From JABFRJ01 sp031409695 (GTDB taxonomy: Bacteria; Pseudomonadota; Alphaproteobacteria; Rhizobiales; Hyphomicrobiaceae), in NCBI GenBank assembly GCA_031409695.1, contig JANNXS010000417.1, positions 1-14,226 of the forward strand: 14,226 nt of DNA, read 5' to 3'. The position numbers were made by a program, and so were the translations under genes. The notes below the pieces were generated by a model. It did no database searches. It was not told where the DNA came from and saw only the letters and a program-made list of their open reading frames with translations. Below, in pieces: positions 6,318 through 12,801 of this stretch (the stretch's first letter is position 1; every line of letters starts with the position of its first letter).

Positions 6318-7502
6318 ATGACACGAATTGCCGCCCTGATCGTTGCAGCTGGCCGTGGAACGCGCGCGGATACTCGCGGTCCAAAACAGTATGTGTCGCT
6401 CAACGGCGTTGCTGTGCTGACACGCACACTCAAACCGTTCATCGATCATGACATGATCGATTTTATAAAAGTTGTCATTCATGACGATGACCGCGAACTG
6501 TATGCAAAAGCCATCTCAGATTTGAGTCAGCATCGGAAACTGCTTGATATTGCCATCGGCGGCACGGACCGCCAAGCTTCTGTCTTTCATGGATTGGAAA
6601 GCTTGAACAATATCCGGCCAACCCTCGTTATGATCCATGACGCAGCACGCCCCTTTATAACCAAAGCAATGATTTCGGCTGTTATTGGCGCCGCAAAGAC
6701 GAATGCTGCGGCAATATTGGCAACAGCGTTGACCGACACATTGAAACGTTGCTCTGCGCCAGGCTTGATTACGGAAACGATTTCTAGAACTGATTTATGG
6801 CGCGCTGAAACGCCTCAGATATTTCGATATGAGCAAATTACCTCTATTCACTGCAAGGCGGCTATGGAAGGACAGCGCGATTTCACCGACGACGCGAGCA
6901 TGGCCGAATGGGCCGGGATTCCCGTTAAAGTCGTTGAGAGTGGCGGCACGAACAACAAAATCACGACGTCGCAGGATATCGTCATGGCCGAACAACGCCT
7001 CAAGCAGACTGAAATGCTAATTCCTGATGTGAGAGTTGGGCAAGGCTTCGATGTTCATAAATTCAAAGACGGAGACCACGTGTGGATATGCGGGGTCAAG
7101 ATTCCGCATGATAAAGGCGTTGATGCGCATTCCGATGGAGATGTGGGACTGCATGCTTTAACGGATGCGTTGCTTGGGACGATCGCCGATGGCGATATCG
7201 GCGTTCATTTCAAGAATGACGATGAGCGCTGGAAGAACGCCGCCTCGGGACAATTTGTATTAGAGGCGCGACGTCGCGTCTCGGCGGCTGGTGGCCACAT
7301 TTCGAATGTCGACATTACAGTCCTAAGCGAAGCGCCAAAGATATTTAAGCACCGCGACGCCATGCGCCAAGCTATGGCAGACTTAGTAGGTATCGATATC
7401 TCACGGGTGAGCGTCAAAGCGACAACGACAGAAACGCTCGGTTTCACAGGCCGCCGCGAGGGGTTGGCCGCGATGGCGACCGCGACGGTCTTGTTCCGCT
7501 AA
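6318..7502 (+). CDS. ispDF: Bifunctional IspDF: MEP cytidylyltransferase / MEcPP synthase
   Basis: The enzyme does two non-consecutive steps of the MEP isoprenoid pathway: CTP-dependent formation of CDP-methylerythritol (IspD) and cyclisation to MEcPP (IspF). The IspD half (about 1-225) has AAGRGTR (10-16), K23, GG...R (81-85), HDAARP (107-112), DTLK (140-143), ETPQ (164-167) and the late Lys K214. The IspF half (about 238-394) has metal ligands D245, H247 and H279, HSDGDV (271-276), and KATTTE (367-372), then GFTGR. The loop usually written FPDTD reads FKNDD (298-302). The 394 residues match other fused IspDF proteins. The frame stays open back to 6078, but ATG 6318 puts the start directly before the IspD core. 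Its GC content is about 50 % in sampled stretches, against over 60 % in flanking genes. It stands alone, and no clear Shine-Dalgarno is seen. Confidence 0.95.
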   Translation: MTRIAALIVAAGRGTRADTRGPKQYVSLNGVAVLTRTLKPFIDHDMIDFIKVVIHDDDRELYAKAISDLSQHRKLLDIAIGGTDRQASVFHGLESLNNIRPTLVMIHDAARPFITKAMISAVIGAAKTNAAAILATALTDTLKRCSAPGLITETISRTDLWRAETPQIFRYEQITSIHCKAAMEGQRDFTDDASMAEWAGIPVKVVESGGTNNKITTSQDIVMAEQRLKQTEMLIPDVRVGQGFDVHKFKDGDHVWICGVKIPHDKGVDAHSDGDVGLHALTDALLGTIADGDIGVHFKNDDERWKNAASGQFVLEARRRVSAAGGHISNVDITVLSEAPKIFKHRDAMRQAMADLVGIDISRVSVKATTTETLGFTGRREGLAAMATATVLFR

Positions 7503-7526
7503 GCACCTAGCGTTTCAGGCTGGTGC
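7503..7526 (+). terminator. Possible hairpin directly after ispDF
   Basis: GCACC (7503-7507) pairs with GGTGC (7522-7526), and AGC (7509-7511) with GCT (7519-7521), leaving one bulged T and a 7-base loop. The hairpin begins right after the TAA stop. No T-run follows, so a classical intrinsic terminator is not supported; it may only stabilise the 3' end. Confidence 0.3.
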
Positions 7527-7542
7527 GGCCCGCCTGTTCGCC

Positions 7543-7564
7543 TTGTCGCCCCCTTTGTCGCCCC
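7543..7564. repeat. Direct repeat TTGTCGCCCC, two copies 12 bases apart
   Basis: TTGTCGCCCC occurs at 7543-7552 and 7555-7564, and TTGTCG recurs at about 7591. This lies in the 166-base gap between ispDF and the ABC transporter gene, which otherwise shows nothing recognisable. Function is unknown; slippage is the simplest cause. Confidence 0.7.
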
Positions 7565-7668
7565 GTCTCTGCACCTTGTGGCGCTTTACCTTGTCGGGCT
7601 GGCGAAAACCGTTCATGCCCGCTTCAGTATGGTGGTCGTAGCAGCGGCGGCATACGCGGGGGAGAGCC

Positions 7669-9387
7669 ATGAGCGCGCCGGACGGACAGGGCCCTGAACA
7701 GGCAGGGGGGCTTGATCAGGAGGGTGGCGGATTCCATCTCGAGCCACACATTGCCAAAGCGTTCCTGGGTCTCGCGAGCGGGTTCTGGATCGGGAACACT
7801 GCGCGCCGCGCTTGGCTACTGACGCTTGGTCTCGCAACCAGCCTCGTGCTCTCGACCTACATCACCGTGCAAATGAACCATTGGAACCGTTGGTTCTTTG
7901 ATGCCTTGGAGAAGCGGGATGTAGCGACAGTCAAGCAAGCCGTAATCGTGTTCTTTGGCATCGTCGCGTGCATGGCCGCGATCGGTGTCGCGATCGTTAT
8001 CACACGTGAGACGTTGCAAGTGCGGTGGCGTGCCTGGCTGGTTGAGCGCTTGCTCGATGTTTGGCTCGACAAGCAACGCTTTTATCACATGAACGCATCG
8101 GGCAAGGAGCCACCTAATCCTGAGTACCGCATTTCAGATGATACGCGCTGGGCAACGGAAATCCTGGTTGATCTCGGTATTGGGCTGCTCTCGGCCGTCA
8201 TCGGCGGCATCGCGTTCGTCTCAATCCTTTGGAGTGTCGGCGGCGCCTATGGGGGCGTGCCCGGTTACATGGTCTGGCTCGCGCTCGCATATGGAATCAC
8301 GGCTTCGCTGTTCATGGCCTGGATCGGTCGTCCACTCGTTGGCCGCGTCGGCCAGAAAAACGAGGCCGAAGGTTACTTCCGTTTTGCCATGATGCGCCTG
8401 CGCGAAAACGCCGAGACAATCGCCCTGATGAAAGGTGGAAACGCTGAGAAAGTGATCCTCGGTCGATCCTATCACACGGTCGTCGGACGGTGGCTGAAGA
8501 TCGTCAAGAGCCACGGCCATGTGACTTGGATCACCAACAGCTCCGGGCCGATGATCCCTATCATCCCACTGCTTTTTGCGGCGCCCAAATACCTCGCCGG
8601 CGACTTGACACTTGGCCAGGTGACGCAACTGGCCGCGGCGTTCATTCAGGTTCAGATTGCGATCTCCTGGGTCGTCGACAACTACAATCGTATTGCGGAA
8701 TGGTATGCCTCGGCGCGCCGCGTGATGGACATCGTGGACGCCAGCGCGGCGGTCGATGCAGAGCCCGTCCGGCCCCCCCATTTCGCGCTGCCTCAGGTCG
8801 AAGCCAAAGCCGGGACTTGGCTTCACATCGTCGGTGACAGTGGCGCTGGCAAAACCATGATTGCACGCGCACTCTCGGCTCAAGGCGAAACCCTGGCGAC
8901 GCAAGGCGAGACCCCCGGAGAAAAATCATCGGGCCGCGTGATGATGCTGCCGCAACGCGTTTATGTGCCGCTCGGCTCATTACGCGGCGTCCTGTCTTAC
9001 CCGGACCCGGACCCGACGCGCCGCATCGATGATGCGGCGGCGCGGTCGGCGCTAACCTCTGTCGGGCTCGCGCATTTGGCGTCTCGCCTCGATGATACCG
9101 CGCGCTGGGATCAAGTGCTCTCGGCGGCCGAACGCCAGCGGCTGGGTTTTGCGCGTATTCTTCTACACGCCCCCGATGTTGCCGTGCTGGACGACGCGCT
9201 CTCGGCCCTTGATGAGCCGGGGCAGGTGACGCTGTCTCGCGCAATTCGCACCGGACTGCCGAAAATTGCCATTATCAGTCTTGCGCAGCGTTCACTCGCC
9301 GCCTCTGTTGCCACCGAGGAACGACGCCTGACGCGCACAGACGATATGGCCACACTTACGACCGCTAAATCGCTACAACCTGCGTAA
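7669..9387 (+). CDS. ABC transporter with fused permease and ATPase, SbmA/BacA/YddA type, with atypical catalytic motifs
   Basis: This 572-residue half-transporter has an ABC_membrane_2 (SbmA/BacA-like) membrane domain followed by an ATPase domain. Likely membrane segments lie at about 47-66, 91-112, 168-190, 199-219, 293-308 and 318-335. The family sequence NPEYRISDD (150-158) follows a Trp/Arg-rich helix. The ATPase has Walker A GDSGAGKT (389-396) and Q-loop Q429, but the signature reads LSAAE (484-488, usually LSxGE), Walker B ends LDD with D509 in place of the catalytic Glu, and the switch His is Q540. A 7-residue repeat (QGETLAT/QGETPGE, about 405-418) lies after Walker A. Relatives import peptides, cobalamin or other bulky hydrophilic compounds, or act in very-long-chain fatty acid processing; the substrate here is unknown. 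The start is ATG 7669 after GGGGGAG. It appears monocistronic or co-transcribed with the following gene 73 bases downstream. Confidence 0.9.
   Translation: MSAPDGQGPEQAGGLDQEGGGFHLEPHIAKAFLGLASGFWIGNTARRAWLLTLGLATSLVLSTYITVQMNHWNRWFFDALEKRDVATVKQAVIVFFGIVACMAAIGVAIVITRETLQVRWRAWLVERLLDVWLDKQRFYHMNASGKEPPNPEYRISDDTRWATEILVDLGIGLLSAVIGGIAFVSILWSVGGAYGGVPGYMVWLALAYGITASLFMAWIGRPLVGRVGQKNEAEGYFRFAMMRLRENAETIALMKGGNAEKVILGRSYHTVVGRWLKIVKSHGHVTWITNSSGPMIPIIPLLFAAPKYLAGDLTLGQVTQLAAAFIQVQIAISWVVDNYNRIAEWYASARRVMDIVDASAAVDAEPVRPPHFALPQVEAKAGTWLHIVGDSGAGKTMIARALSAQGETLATQGETPGEKSSGRVMMLPQRVYVPLGSLRGVLSYPDPDPTRRIDDAAARSALTSVGLAHLASRLDDTARWDQVLSAAERQRLGFARILLHAPDVAVLDDALSALDEPGQVTLSRAIRTGLPKIAIISLAQRSLAASVATEERRLTRTDDMATLTTAKSLQPA
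8881..8914 (+). repeat. 21-base in-frame internal repeat in the ATPase domain
   Basis: CAAGGCGAAACCC (8881-8893) recurs as CAAGGCGAGACCC (8902-8914), a period of 21 bases or seven codons. It encodes QGET twice in the stretch between Walker A and the Q-loop, a surface region that tolerates insertions. Confidence 0.7.
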
Positions 9388-9460
9388 CTCGATCCGCCTA
9401 CCTTCACTCGTCTCCAACGGGACTGCCTCCAGAGGACCGGCCATACGCCGCGCCACACCC

Positions 9461-10033
9461 ATGACCGCGAAGCTGAATTTCTGGAATGCCACCTGGGCGC
9501 TCGATGAGAAGCAGTGCCCGTGCGACATCCACTTCCTGGACTATCTCAAAGAGAAGAAAGTCACCGGGAAGGACATCTTCCACATGGGCACCGGGAGCCA
9601 CCACATCGTCGGCCTTGAAACAGCCAAATCGGGGACCGGGAACCACGTGCTTGGCATCACGGCCTCAAAAGAGGAATACGACGACTATGTGAAGCTGCTG
9701 ATTGCCGATGCGCGCCTCGGCTTCACCTACAAGTGTTACTTTGGCGATATTTATCAAATCGACCGTCGCCTGATGCCGGCGCTCGACTATGCAACACTGT
9801 TTCATATCGGTGAGTACCGCACCGCCGAAAACGACAAGTATGGTGCGCTGACTGACGATGAGATGACACTGACACTGGCAGACAGCCTGCGCCCGGGCGG
9901 CGAAATCCATTTCTACACGGGCTCGTTTGCCTACGACCGCGGCGTCGCCGCAGGCAAAGGCCTCGTCGCCCAAAAAGGCTTTACCGACGCTGGAACCTTC
10001 AAGTCGCTGCATATTTTCCGCAAAGGGAAGTGA
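9461..10033 (+). CDS. Small protein with a methyltransferase-like Rossmann fold, family unknown
   Basis: I do not recognise a named family. The 190-residue cytoplasmic protein has an order of elements like a class I SAM-dependent methyltransferase. A hydrophobic strand leads into a glycine loop HMGTGSHH (41-48, compare DxGxGxG). A second strand is VLGITAS (63-69), followed by a helix with EEYDDY. Then come CYFGDIYQID (92-101), where GD is a motif III-like position, LDYATLFHIGEY (108-119), and a late LRPGGEIHFYTG (143-154) that is strongly reminiscent of methyltransferase motif VI. The acidic ribose-binding residue after strand 2 is not obvious, so SAM binding may be altered. Cysteines C19 and C21 form a CPC near the N-terminus. 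The start is ATG 9461; only a distant AGAGGA is seen upstream. The gene follows the ABC transporter on the same strand after 73 bases and ends convergently 20 bases from the HD gene. Confidence 0.7.
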   Translation: MTAKLNFWNATWALDEKQCPCDIHFLDYLKEKKVTGKDIFHMGTGSHHIVGLETAKSGTGNHVLGITASKEEYDDYVKLLIADARLGFTYKCYFGDIYQIDRRLMPALDYATLFHIGEYRTAENDKYGALTDDEMTLTLADSLRPGGEIHFYTGSFAYDRGVAAGKGLVAQKGFTDAGTFKSLHIFRKGK

Positions 10034-10052
10034 GGGGTGCCGCGGGGGCTTA

Positions 10053-10601
10053 TCATCGCAACTTCGCCCGCAGATCCTTCAGCGCGCGGACAAAAGCATC
10101 GTCCAGGTAGGTATCTAATCCGTGGACTTGCGACACGACGCTGTCGGCCCAGTCCCCATATTCAGTCATGCGTTGGCGGGTCCAATCCATGGGTGGGGAG
10201 CGGATGATAGAGGCGACATTGGCCGTCTTGTCGGCAACCGCAAGAAATTGCGCGCGTGTGGATTTAAGGGCGATGCGCTCCACCTGCAGGCGCTTACGGT
10301 CGTCCTTGCGCTGGAACTTTTCGTCGGTCACTTCGGCAACCACGGCTGCGACCTCAACCCCAAAAAGGCTGACCAACTCGGCGTTTGTCGTGTCGGTGTC
10401 TTCGACCGTATCGTGCAAAAATCCGGCCGCCAGTAAAATCCCATCGTCGGCACGTGACGAGTGGGCGAGGTGGCCGGTCACTTCAATGAGATGGTTGACG
10501 TAAGGCTCCTGATCACGCCCTTTGCGGCGCTGATCGGCATGCCTGGTCGCGGCAAACTGTGCCGCACGCATCACCAAACCGAGATCAAGTTTACCGACCA
10601 T
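10053..10601 (-). CDS. HD-domain phosphohydrolase, MESH1/SpoT-hydrolase-like (small alarmone hydrolase type)
   Basis: This single-domain metal-dependent HD hydrolase resembles the (p)ppGpp hydrolase domain of SpoT/Rel and animal MESH1. In the 182-residue form the metal and catalytic residues are H37 (PYVNH), H63-D64 (GFLHDTVEDT), E67-D68, and D124 with N128 (ADKTANV). The spacing H37/H63/D64/E67/D68/D124/N128 equals that recalled for MESH1 (H35/H61/D62/E65/D66/D122/N126) shifted by two, which is strong support. No synthetase, TGS or ACT domain is attached, so any activity is hydrolytic: (p)ppGpp or possibly NADPH phosphate. ATG 10601 is chosen; GGGGA lies six to ten bases upstream on the minus strand, and TTG 10625 would add eight residues. 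It lies 34 bases downstream of the coiled-coil gene on the same strand, so the two probably form an operon. Confidence 0.85.
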   Translation of the reverse strand: MVGKLDLGLVMRAAQFAATRHADQRRKGRDQEPYVNHLIEVTGHLAHSSRADDGILLAAGFLHDTVEDTDTTNAELVSLFGVEVAAVVAEVTDEKFQRKDDRKRLQVERIALKSTRAQFLAVADKTANVASIIRSPPMDWTRQRMTEYGDWADSVVSQVHGLDTYLDDAFVRALKDLRAKLR

Positions 10602-10635
10602 TCCTTTTCCCCAAAGCGCGTTCAACTATTGCACG

Positions 10636-10929
10636 TTAATCATTGCCCTTTAGCGCCAGGATTTTCAGCCGCATTTCGGCCAACTCCGCATCCAGTCGTG
10701 CTTGCCGCTGATCCATGGCGTCCAGTCGAAATTCGGTCCGCTCCGAGCGCACATTGGCGAAGCTCGCCATGCCGAATGCATAGGTCATCTGGGTCTGCAC
10801 AGTGTCGAGAGACTTGTCGATGCGTTCAAAGCGCATCATCTCGGTATCGAAACGCTGGCCTTGGCTTTCCTGGGTGGCACGAATGTCCGCCAACATGCGC
10901 AGGATAAGGTGTTGCGACTCTTCGTTCAC
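10636..10929 (-). CDS. Small coiled-coil protein of unknown function
   Basis: The 97-residue protein is highly charged and helical with no membrane segment. Residues 5-50 and about 60-92 show heptad-like spacing of Leu, Ile, Met and Phe among Arg, Glu, Asp and Gln (for example RFERIDKSLDTVQTQM and RLDAELAEMRLKILAL), separated by a short YAFGMASFANV break at 50-60. This suggests a helical hairpin or an oligomeric coiled coil. It has no Cys or catalytic motif and I cannot name a family. The start is GTG 10927-10929, eight bases after GGAG on the minus strand, which supports the frame. It is followed by the HD hydrolase gene after 34 bases and so is likely co-transcribed; a structural or regulatory partner role for that enzyme is only a hypothesis. 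Confidence 0.65.
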   Translation of the reverse strand: MNEESQHLILRMLADIRATQESQGQRFDTEMMRFERIDKSLDTVQTQMTYAFGMASFANVRSERTEFRLDAMDQRQARLDAELAEMRLKILALKGND

Positions 10930-11229
10930 AGGCCAGTCTCCGTGTCTAATCTCGCCGCTACGCTCAGGTTGCAGCAGGGCTTTTTGCCTATTTTGCGCGA
11001 GAAAATTGGCTATTCACTGAACACAAAGGTTGCAATTTGCTACAGCGACCATCAGAACACACGTAGTACGTACACTTCGCATCGTCGACCCGAATTCGAG
11101 TGTATGCGTTGCACTCGACCGGAACGTCGTGGCCTGGGTTGCATCGCGGGATAGGTGTTGCGCCGCGCCAACGGTACTGACACAGCCATGTCCTAGACGC
11201 CGGAATGCGTCGAGATTTAGGAGTAAGCT
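10930..11229. other. Divergent intergenic region with small palindromes
   Basis: These 300 bases separate the minus-strand coiled-coil gene from the plus-strand HAD gene. I see no gene in them; open frames here on the opposite strand continue out of shadows of the neighbours. Present are the palindromes GTACGTAC (11066-11073) and CGAATTCG (11091-11098), and a hairpin CGAGTG/CACTCG (11097-11102 and 11112-11117, 9-base loop). The part 10975-11060 is AT-richer and may contain the promoters. The right end carries AGGAG (11219-11223), six bases before the HAD start. Confidence 0.45.
11097..11117. repeat. Inverted repeat CGAGTG-N9-CACTCG
   Basis: The two 6-base arms are perfect complements around TATGCGTTG. 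It lies about 113 bases before the HAD start and could be an operator or an mRNA hairpin. It is next to the palindrome CGAATTCG, which shares its left end. Confidence 0.5.
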
Positions 11230-12096
11230 GTGCGGACGCAGACTCAAATTGTGACACATGCCGGGCCGCTACTGAGCGGCTATGACGTGCTGTTATGCGA
11301 TATCTGGGGTGTCGTGCATGACGGCCGCACTGCCATTGCGGACAGTTGTGCGGCATTGTCGCGCTTCCGTGCGACCGGTGGGACGGTGATCCTCGTGTCG
11401 AACGCGCCAGTTCCACCGGCGGCCGTCGCCCGCGTGCTGGATGATAAGCTGGTGCCTCGGTCAGCCTGGGACCGGATTGTCTCATCCGGCGGCCTTGCCA
11501 TCGATCATCTGCTGAACGGTGGTTATCGCCACATCCACCGCATTGGCCCGCCGGACCGTGATGAGGCCTTTTTTGCGTCCTTGCCGCCAGATGTGCCGCT
11601 CGCCGATGCGGACGTGATTGCCTGCTCTGGCCCGTTTGACGATCGGACGGAAACAGGCGAATCCTATCGCGAGCGCTTGCGGGCGCCGGCGGCCCGGGGC
11701 GTTCCGATGGTGTGCGCCAACCCGGATCTGGTCGTGCATGTGGGGCATGATTTACTGCCCTGTGCTGGTGCACTCGGCATCGTTTACGAAGACCTCGGCG
11801 GCACGGTAATGTGGACTGGCAAGCCGCATGCCATTGCCTATGCCACGGCGCTGAAACACGCGGCCGAACTCCGCGGTCGTGAGACGCCGAAAACCCGCGT
11901 CCTTGGCATCGGAGACGCCGTTCGCACCGACCTTGCAGCCGCGGCTGGCGCAGGTGTCGACGCGCTGTTCGTCGCCTCCGGCATCCATCGCGATGCGGTG
12001 ATCGACGGCGGCCGACTTATACCAGAGCGCATGCAGGCGGAATTCGAGGCCGGTGGATACGGTGCGAAGTATGCAGCGCTCGGTCTCGTGTGGTAG
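11230..12096 (+). CDS. HAD-superfamily class IIA hydrolase, TIGR01459 type
   Basis: This cytoplasmic haloacid dehalogenase-fold protein of 288 residues is related to NagD and 4-nitrophenylphosphatases. Motif I is CDIWGVVHDG (23-32), with nucleophile D24. Motif II is SNAP (57-60), motif III is the Lys of TGKPH (196-200), and motif IV is GIGDAVRTD (226-234). Between motifs II and III lies the class IIA cap domain. In most HAD phosphatases the residue two after the nucleophile is Asp, the acid/base; here it is W26, which I recall as usual for this alphaproteobacterial subfamily, so ordinary phosphatase activity should not be assumed. The start is GTG 11230, with an excellent AGGAG six bases upstream (11219-11223). 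Its stop at 12096 is only 25 bases before the start of the thioredoxin-like gene, so both are likely one operon. The substrate is unknown. Confidence 0.9.
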   Translation: MRTQTQIVTHAGPLLSGYDVLLCDIWGVVHDGRTAIADSCAALSRFRATGGTVILVSNAPVPPAAVARVLDDKLVPRSAWDRIVSSGGLAIDHLLNGGYRHIHRIGPPDRDEAFFASLPPDVPLADADVIACSGPFDDRTETGESYRERLRAPAARGVPMVCANPDLVVHVGHDLLPCAGALGIVYEDLGGTVMWTGKPHAIAYATALKHAAELRGRETPKTRVLGIGDAVRTDLAAAAGAGVDALFVASGIHRDAVIDGGRLIPERMQAEFEAGGYGAKYAALGLVW

Positions 12097-12121
12097 TTTG
12101 TGCGAGCGGAGGAATTTTGCC

Positions 12122-12739
12122 ATGCGCCGCCTTATCCCGTCTCTCGCGTTGGCGCTGGTTGCGTGCGCCACTCCAGCATCGGCTCAATGGGCCGCGCCAC
12201 CGGCCGGGTACGCATTTGAGACCCCCGCTGCCTGCCCCCTGGCGTGGAAGCGCTATGACGCTTGCGCTGATCAGATGGCGCTGTTCTCGGTTGCCCTCGC
12301 AAAAGCACAGGCCGCCAATCGCAAGTTGCTTGTCGTGTTCGGCGCGGACTGGTGCCCCTGGTGCCGCACAATCGACGGCAACTTGCCGACGGCCGATTAT
12401 CTAGGGCACCCTGATCTGACCGGCAAAATCGAGGTCGTCAACATCGCCGTCAGCGCGGTTAAGGACGGGCGCAAGGTGCGTTTGGCGAGCGGGATTACGG
12501 TTCTGGAGTTGGTCACCCGCGAGGTCTTGCTTGACAAATCGGGGGGTGGCATTCCGTTCTTCGCCCTCGTCGATCCAACGACCGATCGCTTGGCCATTGG
12601 CCTCACCAATGGCCGGTTCGCGACTGTGGTTGACGACAAGCCCGCCAACCTTGCGCCTGAGTTTCGAGCGCTCATAACCAAGTCGCTTGGCGCGATGGAC
12701 GCCTATGCGGTGGCGAAGGCAAAGAAGCAGGGCTTATGA
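12122..12739 (+). CDS. Exported thioredoxin-like protein with CPWC motif
   Basis: The 205-residue protein has an N-terminal export signal and a thioredoxin-fold domain. The signal reads RR, then a hydrophobic stretch (4-14), then either LVAC (12-15, a lipobox with C15) or ASA ending at 21 for ordinary signal peptidase. The domain has GADWCPWC with the redox pair C78/C81, then GIPFF with the expected cis-Pro P145. Two more cysteines (C39, C48) lie before the fold. It would act in the periplasm or at the membrane as a thiol reductase or disulfide exchanger, like DUF255/thioredoxin_7-type proteins; the CPWC sequence resembles those more than cytoplasmic CGPC thioredoxin. The start is ATG 12122, supported by GGAGGA eight bases upstream; a longer frame from 12053 would overlap the HAD gene and lose the signal. 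It is likely co-transcribed with the upstream HAD gene. Confidence 0.88.
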   Translation: MRRLIPSLALALVACATPASAQWAAPPAGYAFETPAACPLAWKRYDACADQMALFSVALAKAQAANRKLLVVFGADWCPWCRTIDGNLPTADYLGHPDLTGKIEVVNIAVSAVKDGRKVRLASGITVLELVTREVLLDKSGGGIPFFALVDPTTDRLAIGLTNGRFATVVDDKPANLAPEFRALITKSLGAMDAYAVAKAKKQGL

Positions 12740-12801
12740 GCGCTTTCGCCTTCGCGCCAGCCTTTAAAAACGCGCGCCCGCGAATGACCTCACTCCCGCG
12801 T

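Noticed and set aside
8221..8904. 227-residue open frame on the minus strand
   Set aside because: It is antisense to the ABC transporter gene, whose motifs fix the coding frame; the product shows only low-complexity Arg/His/Asp content.
10988..11773. 261-residue open frame on the minus strand
   Set aside because: It lies antisense to the well-supported HAD gene and the intergenic region, is very rich in Arg, His and Pro as expected for a GC-rich shadow frame, and has no motif.
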